Below, piece by piece: positions 60,638 to 64,000 of a DNA stretch of 64,000 bases. Below the pieces are notes generated by a model. It was not told the origin of the DNA. It worked only from the letters and a program-made list of their open reading frames with translations, and searched no databases. The stretch lies in assembly GCF_028885415.1 (NCBI RefSeq), contig NZ_CP118527.1, positions 7,068,001 to 7,132,000 of the forward strand, written 5' to 3'. Every line of letters begins with the position of its first letter. Position 1 is the first letter of the stretch. The stretch comes from Streptomyces coeruleorubidus (GTDB lineage: Bacteria > Actinomycetota > Actinomycetes > Streptomycetales > Streptomycetaceae). The position numbers and the translations under genes were made by a program.

Positions 60638-61531
60638 ATGGCTGGGAAAAACCGCACATCCGTGACCGTCATCGGACTGGGCTCGATGGGCCGGGCACTC
60701 GCCGAGGCGTTCGTGGCGGCGGGACACCCGACAACCGTCTGGAACCGCACCCCGGGCCGGGCCAGGCCGTTGGTGGACAGGGGGGCACTGCACACCGGGT
60801 CCGTCGCGGACGCGGTCGCGGCGAGCGGGTTGGTCCTCACCTGCCTGACCACCTTCGAGGACACCCGCGCGGCACTGGAACCGGCCGCCGGGGCGTTACG
60901 GGGCCGGGCCCTCGTCACCCTGAACAGCGGCTCCCCGGCCGGCGCCCGTGAGACGGCCGCGTGGGCCACCGCGCGCGGCGCCCGTCTGCTCGCCGGGGCC
61001 GTCAAGAACGTGCCGTCGGCCGTGGGGAAGCCGGACACCCTGCTCTACTACAGCGGAGACAAGGCCGTCTTCGACGAACACGAGACGACCCTGAGGGTGC
61101 TGGGCGGCGACACCGTCCATCTCGGGGAGGAGCCCGATCTCGCCGCGCTGTACGAGATGGCGGTGGGTGCGATGCTGCTGCCCGCGCTCGTCGGCTTCTT
61201 CCAGGGGGCCGCGGCCGTCCAGGCGCGCGGGCTGCGCGCGGACACGACGGTGCGGTTCGCCGGCAAGTGGCTGGACATGATCAAATCGCTGCTGCCGGTC
61301 TTCGCCGCGGAGATCGACAGCGGTGACTACGGCGACGCCGCGAGTTCCGTGAACCTTTTCCTCGCGGCCGCGGCCCATGACGACGACCTGAGCGAGGAGA
61401 CGAACGTCGACACCGCCTGGCTGGCGCCCCTGCACGACCTGGTGCGACGGGCGGCCGAGGCGGGCCACGGCGAACACAGCATCTCGGCGCTGACCGAGGT
61501 GCTCAGGAAGTCGCCACTCGGAGGGGTGTAG
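60638..61531 (+). CDS. NAD(P)-binding imine reductase/beta-hydroxyacid dehydrogenase-like enzyme
   Basis: A 297-residue oxidoreductase. The Rossmann fold is at the N-terminus: SVTVIGLGSMGRALAEAFVA with TTVWNRTPGRARPLVDRGAL, showing NADPH preference (the Arg-rich NRTPGRAR). A GSPAGARETAAWATARGARL segment follows, and the C-terminal all-helical domain forms the usual domain-swapped dimer. This architecture is shared by imine reductases and 6-phosphogluconate-like dehydrogenases. It lies next to the HxlR regulator and is followed by a strong terminator. The substrate is not known. The ATG at 60638 has GAGGGAGA upstream. Confidence 0.88.
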   Translation: MAGKNRTSVTVIGLGSMGRALAEAFVAAGHPTTVWNRTPGRARPLVDRGALHTGSVADAVAASGLVLTCLTTFEDTRAALEPAAGALRGRALVTLNSGSPAGARETAAWATARGARLLAGAVKNVPSAVGKPDTLLYYSGDKAVFDEHETTLRVLGGDTVHLGEEPDLAALYEMAVGAMLLPALVGFFQGAAAVQARGLRADTTVRFAGKWLDMIKSLLPVFAAEIDSGDYGDAASSVNLFLAAAAHDDDLSEETNVDTAWLAPLHDLVRRAAEAGHGEHSISALTEVLRKSPLGGV

Positions 61532-61539
61532 ATGGAGGT

Positions 61540-61580
61540 CGGCCGCCCCGGAACAGGGGGGGGTAGTTCCGAGGCGGCCG
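61540..61580 (+). terminator. hairpin after the imine reductase-like gene
   Basis: CGGCCGCCCCGGAAC (61540-61554) and GTTCCGAGGCGGCCG (61566-61580) form a 15-bp stem with one C/A mismatch and an 11-base G-rich loop. It begins nine bases after the stop. Confidence 0.75.
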
Positions 61581-61942
61581 TCCGGACCGGAACGTCGCGC
61601 GCCCCGGGGGGTTTGGGGCGGGCGACTGTCCGATCGGTGAGGAGATCCAGAGCCTCAGGCTCCGGTTGTGTGCGCGAGGGCACGACCAGGTCGAAGCTGG
61701 GGAGGCCTCGGCCTGATGTCACCCACAGTCCCCTGTGGGCGGGGTGTATCTCTCATCTGGGTAGAACCTACGACAGGGGTTGGGCGGAGGACAGGCCGCA
61801 GGGCCCGCTGTCATCCACCTCGCACACCTTCTTCACACGCTCTGCCGCTCGCCGCCCCGGTAGCGGAACCGGAGCGGCTCACCTGCCCCGATGCCGGCTC
61901 AGATGCGCGCGGGCGGGCGCCGGGGCGGATGCGAAGCCGACG
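61581..61942. other. gene-free intergenic stretch before gabT
   Basis: I see no gene here. A perfect 7-bp hairpin (CCCACAG TCCC CTGTGGG, 61722-61739) and runs of G+C repeats are present. It lies between the 3' ends of convergent genes, so a terminator for gabT may be in it. Confidence 0.6.
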
Positions 61943-63277
61943 TCAGATACGTGCGAAGGCCTGCTCGATGATGTCGAGGCCCTCGTTCAGCAGGTCCTCG
62001 CCGATCACCAGCGGGGGCAGGAAGCGGAGCACGTTGCCGTAGGTGCCACAGGTCAGGACCAGCAGGCCCTCGGCGTGGCAGGCCTTGGCAAGTGCGGCGG
62101 TCGCCTCCGGGTTCGGCTCCTTGGTGGCGCGGTCCTTGACCAGCTCGATGGCGATCATCGCGCCACGGCCGCGGACGTCGCCGATGACGTCGAACTTGTC
62201 CTGCATGGCGGAAAGACGCGCCTTCATCACGGCCTCGATGTTCTTCGCCCTGGCGTTGAGGTCGAGCTCCTTCATGGTCTCGATCGCGCCCAGGGCGCCC
62301 GCGCAGGCCACCGGGTTGCCGCCGTAGGTGCCGCCCAGACCGCCGGCGTGCGCGGCGTCCATGATCTCGGCACGCCCGGTCACGGCGGCGAGCGGCAGAC
62401 CACCGGCGATGCCCTTGGCGGTGGTGATCAGATCCGGGACGATGCCCTCGTCCTCACACGCGAACCACTGCCCCGTACGGCAGAAACCGGACTGGATCTC
62501 GTCGGCGACGAAGACGATGCCGTGGTCGGACGCGAACTTCCTGACGGCCGGCAGGAAGCCCTTGGCCGGCTCGATGAAACCGCCCTCGCCGAGCACCGGC
62601 TCGATGATGATCGCGGCGACGTTCTCCGGGCCGACCTGCTTGCTGATCTGGTCGATGGCCTGTGCGGCGGCCTCCGGACCGGCGTTCTCGGGACCGGTCG
62701 GCCAGCGGTAGCCGTACGCCACGGGCACGCGGTACACCTCGGGCGCGAACGGCCCGAAGCCTTGCTTGTACGGCATGTTCTTGGACGTCAGCGCCATGGT
62801 CAGGTTGGTCCGCCCGTGGTAGCCGTGGTCGAACACCACGACGGCCTGCCGCTTCGTGTACGACCGCGCGATCTTCACGGCGTTCTCGACGGCCTCGGCG
62901 CCGGAGTTGAACAGCGCGCTCTTCTTGGCGTGGTCACCTGGGGTCAGCTCGGCGAGCGCCTCGGCGACCTCGACGTACCCCTCGTACGGCGTGACCATGA
63001 AACAGGTGTGGGTGAAGTCGGCGAGCTGCGCGGACGCCCGGCGCACCACGGCCTCGGCCGAGGCACCGACGGAGGTCACGGCGATGCCCGACCCGAAGTC
63101 GATCAGCCGGTTGCCGTCGACGTCCTCGATGATCCCGCCACCGGCCCGCGCCGTGAACACGGGCAGCACCGACCCCACACCCTGCGCGACCGCGGCGGTA
63201 CGGCGGGCCTGCAACTCCTGCGACTTCGGTCCGGGAATGGCGGTGACGACGCGGCGCTCCTGCGGAAGTGCGGTCAT
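61943..63277 (-). CDS. gabT: 4-aminobutyrate aminotransferase
   Basis: A 444-residue class III PLP transaminase that converts GABA and 2-oxoglutarate to succinate semialdehyde and glutamate. SGAEAVENAVKIARSYTKRQ is the phosphate-binding helix, HGRTNLTMALTSKNMPYKQG and VADEIQSGFCRTGQWFACED follow, and the PLP lysine is in LITTAKGIAGGLPLAAVTG near residue 290. IGDVRGRGAMIAIELVKD is a typical end block. The ATG at 63277 (MTALPQERRVV) has AGGAG six bases upstream. It completes the polyamine-to-GABA path coded in the region. A 13-bp tandem repeat lies in its promoter. Confidence 0.93.
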   Translation of the reverse strand: MTALPQERRVVTAIPGPKSQELQARRTAAVAQGVGSVLPVFTARAGGGIIEDVDGNRLIDFGSGIAVTSVGASAEAVVRRASAQLADFTHTCFMVTPYEGYVEVAEALAELTPGDHAKKSALFNSGAEAVENAVKIARSYTKRQAVVVFDHGYHGRTNLTMALTSKNMPYKQGFGPFAPEVYRVPVAYGYRWPTGPENAGPEAAAQAIDQISKQVGPENVAAIIIEPVLGEGGFIEPAKGFLPAVRKFASDHGIVFVADEIQSGFCRTGQWFACEDEGIVPDLITTAKGIAGGLPLAAVTGRAEIMDAAHAGGLGGTYGGNPVACAGALGAIETMKELDLNARAKNIEAVMKARLSAMQDKFDVIGDVRGRGAMIAIELVKDRATKEPNPEATAALAKACHAEGLLVLTCGTYGNVLRFLPPLVIGEDLLNEGLDIIEQAFARI

Positions 63278-63300
63278 GCGGGGCTCCTGGGGTTGGTGCG

Positions 63301-63352
63301 GACGGGGGTGTACGGACGGGGTGTACGGACGGGGTGTACGACGGGGGTGTAC
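63301..63352. repeat. four tandem 13-bp units upstream of gabT
   Basis: The unit GGACGGGGTGTAC, or its variant GACGGGGGTGTAC, occurs four times in a row (63301, 63314, 63327, 63340). It starts 24 bases upstream of the gabT ATG on the minus strand, where it reads GTACACCCCGTCC. Each unit has a GTGTAC half-site. It may be an iterated regulator site or slippage product. Confidence 0.85.
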
Positions 63353-63496
63353 GGACACTTCGCTTCTTTTCTCGCAGGCTAGGGCGGGGGGAGGGGGGTG
63401 GGCATGCTCCATGTGGGCGTTGTCGGCGGGGCGGCTTGTCCGGGGTGGACATGGCGGTCCCGTGGGGCTGGTGCCCACGCCCCGGCCGTGTAAGCG

Positions 63497-63525
63497 GTGA
63501 ACTCCCCAGGGGAGGGGGTTAGATT
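63497..63525 (+). promoter_or_regulatory. promoter upstream of the right-edge gene
   Basis: GTGAAC (63497-63502), a 17-base spacer and TAGATT (63520-63525) resemble a vegetative promoter. The ATG at 63535 is nine bases after the -10, so the transcript would be leaderless or nearly so. Confidence 0.5.
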
Positions 63526-63534
63526 GGCTCGCTG

Positions 63535-64000
63535 ATGGTGGACGGAGCGGCTGGTCAGGGGGCAAGGGCGATGGACAGCGACGGGACGCAGGAGGCGCGG
63601 GGTACGCACGCGAACCCGGTGCCGCGTCCGGCGGGGCCGCCGGAGGTGCCCGCGGTGCCGCCGAACGGCCACGGCGTGCCGCCGAACGGACCCGGTGCGG
63701 CGTCGGGCGGATCCGCTGTGCCGCCCCGGCCGACCCGGGCGCCAGGGGTGCCTCCGATGCCGGACGGGTCCTCCTTCCTGACCTGGCTGCGTACGCCCCG
63801 GCCCGAGGCGCCGCCCGGCGTGTGGCGGTTCGGGCACCGGCCGCGGCCGGCGGAGGAGCCCGAGGAGATCCCCACCCGGCAACTGCTGACCGGGGCACTG
63901 ATCGCCTTCCTGGTGGGATGGCTGATCTGGTCGCTGCTCCAGAACGGCTACCTCGGCAACTGGTGGTGGGTGCCGTTCGACCTGATCGTTCCCGACGCCT
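63535..64000 (+). CDS. proline-rich membrane-associated protein, N-terminal part (runs off window)
   Basis: The frame is open from ATG at 63535 to the window end, 155 codons, and no stop is seen. The first 85 residues are disordered and rich in Pro, Gly and Ala, with PPNGHGVPPNGPG repeats. A basic/acidic stretch (PGVWRFGHRPRPAEEPEEIP) leads to a membrane helix (LTGALIAFLVGWLIWSLLQN) and GYLGNWWWVPFDLIVPDA. An in-frame ATG at 63571 is an alternative start. In S. coelicolor I recall a large ATP/GTP-binding membrane protein near this place, but the remaining sequence is outside the window, so no function is assigned. Confidence 0.75.
   Translation, partial: MVDGAAGQGARAMDSDGTQEARGTHANPVPRPAGPPEVPAVPPNGHGVPPNGPGAASGGSAVPPRPTRAPGVPPMPDGSSFLTWLRTPRPEAPPGVWRFGHRPRPAEEPEEIPTRQLLTGALIAFLVGWLIWSLLQNGYLGNWWWVPFDLIVPDA

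Noticed and set aside
61532..63382. 616-residue plus-strand frame opposite gabT
   Set aside because: Antisense shadow of gabT; the sequence is a reading of the opposite strand and shows no family motif.

Overview
The window is from a Streptomyces chromosome (or a very close relative). Base composition is extremely G+C-rich, GTG and TTG starts are common, and overlapping ATGA/GTGA junctions abound. The gene set is diagnostic: the sporulation sigma factor whiG next to dprA, four tandem type I signal peptidases after rplS, amtB-glnK-glnD, and rpsB-tsf-pyrH-frr-cdsA. The order resembles what I recall of the S. coelicolor SCO5583 to SCO5677 region. I worked from the sequence alone, so the species is not assigned.

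Layout. 1-5.4 kb: nitrogen sensing (amtB, partial at the left edge; glnK; glnD), then ffh. 5.4-9.5 kb: a lipoprotein, a methyltransferase, a compact archaeal/eukaryotic-type prolyl-tRNA synthetase and a zinc-ribbon protein with an HExxH motif. 9.8-21.2 kb: a long housekeeping run: rpsP-khpA-rimM-trmD-rplS, four lepB paralogues, a Nudix hydrolase, a DUF2469 protein, yraN, comM-like, dprA and whiG. 21.3-27.7 kb: a TetR regulator, an M23 peptidase, then rpsB-tsf-pyrH-frr-cdsA. 27.8-29.4 kb: two small enzyme-like genes, then an unusual scar holding a decayed copy of the rlmN 5' end, the 3' half of a long-variable-arm tRNA (selC- or tRNA-Ser-like) and an 82-residue membrane protein whose stop codon lies inside the tRNA remnant. 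29.5-34.6 kb: rlmN, then a TPP riboswitch controlling thiBPQ. 34.6-40.3 kb: a maleylpyruvate-isomerase-family protein, an LAETG surface protein, a LOG-family protein, a VOC protein and an ABC transporter with unusual ATPase motifs.

40.5-63.3 kb is dominated by polyamine and GABA use: a putrescine-type transaminase with its AsnC/Lrp regulator, a divergent aminoaldehyde dehydrogenase, a second aldehyde dehydrogenase followed by a potD-potA-potB-potC importer and a PuuB-like oxidase, and finally gabT. Together these would import polyamines, oxidise or transaminate them to aminobutyraldehyde and GABA, and pass GABA to succinate semialdehyde. Interleaved genes include an ECF sigma factor fused to an anti-sigma-like zinc motif, membrane segments and an outer domain; a glycerophosphodiesterase; an adenosine deaminase-family enzyme that may be the aminodeoxyfutalosine deaminase; two DUF4190 membrane proteins; a NADAR protein; a PAP2 phosphatase; a hexapeptide acyltransferase fused to a large helical domain; and an HxlR regulator divergent from an imine-reductase-like enzyme. 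The right edge cuts a gene for a proline-rich membrane protein.

Most of the window is conserved core chromosome. The observations I rate highest are the tRNA/rlmN scar, sequence motifs shared by the two divergent polyamine promoters, two tandem-repeat arrays (17 bp and 13 bp), and several domain fusions. I saw no complete tRNA, rRNA, insertion sequence or CRISPR array.
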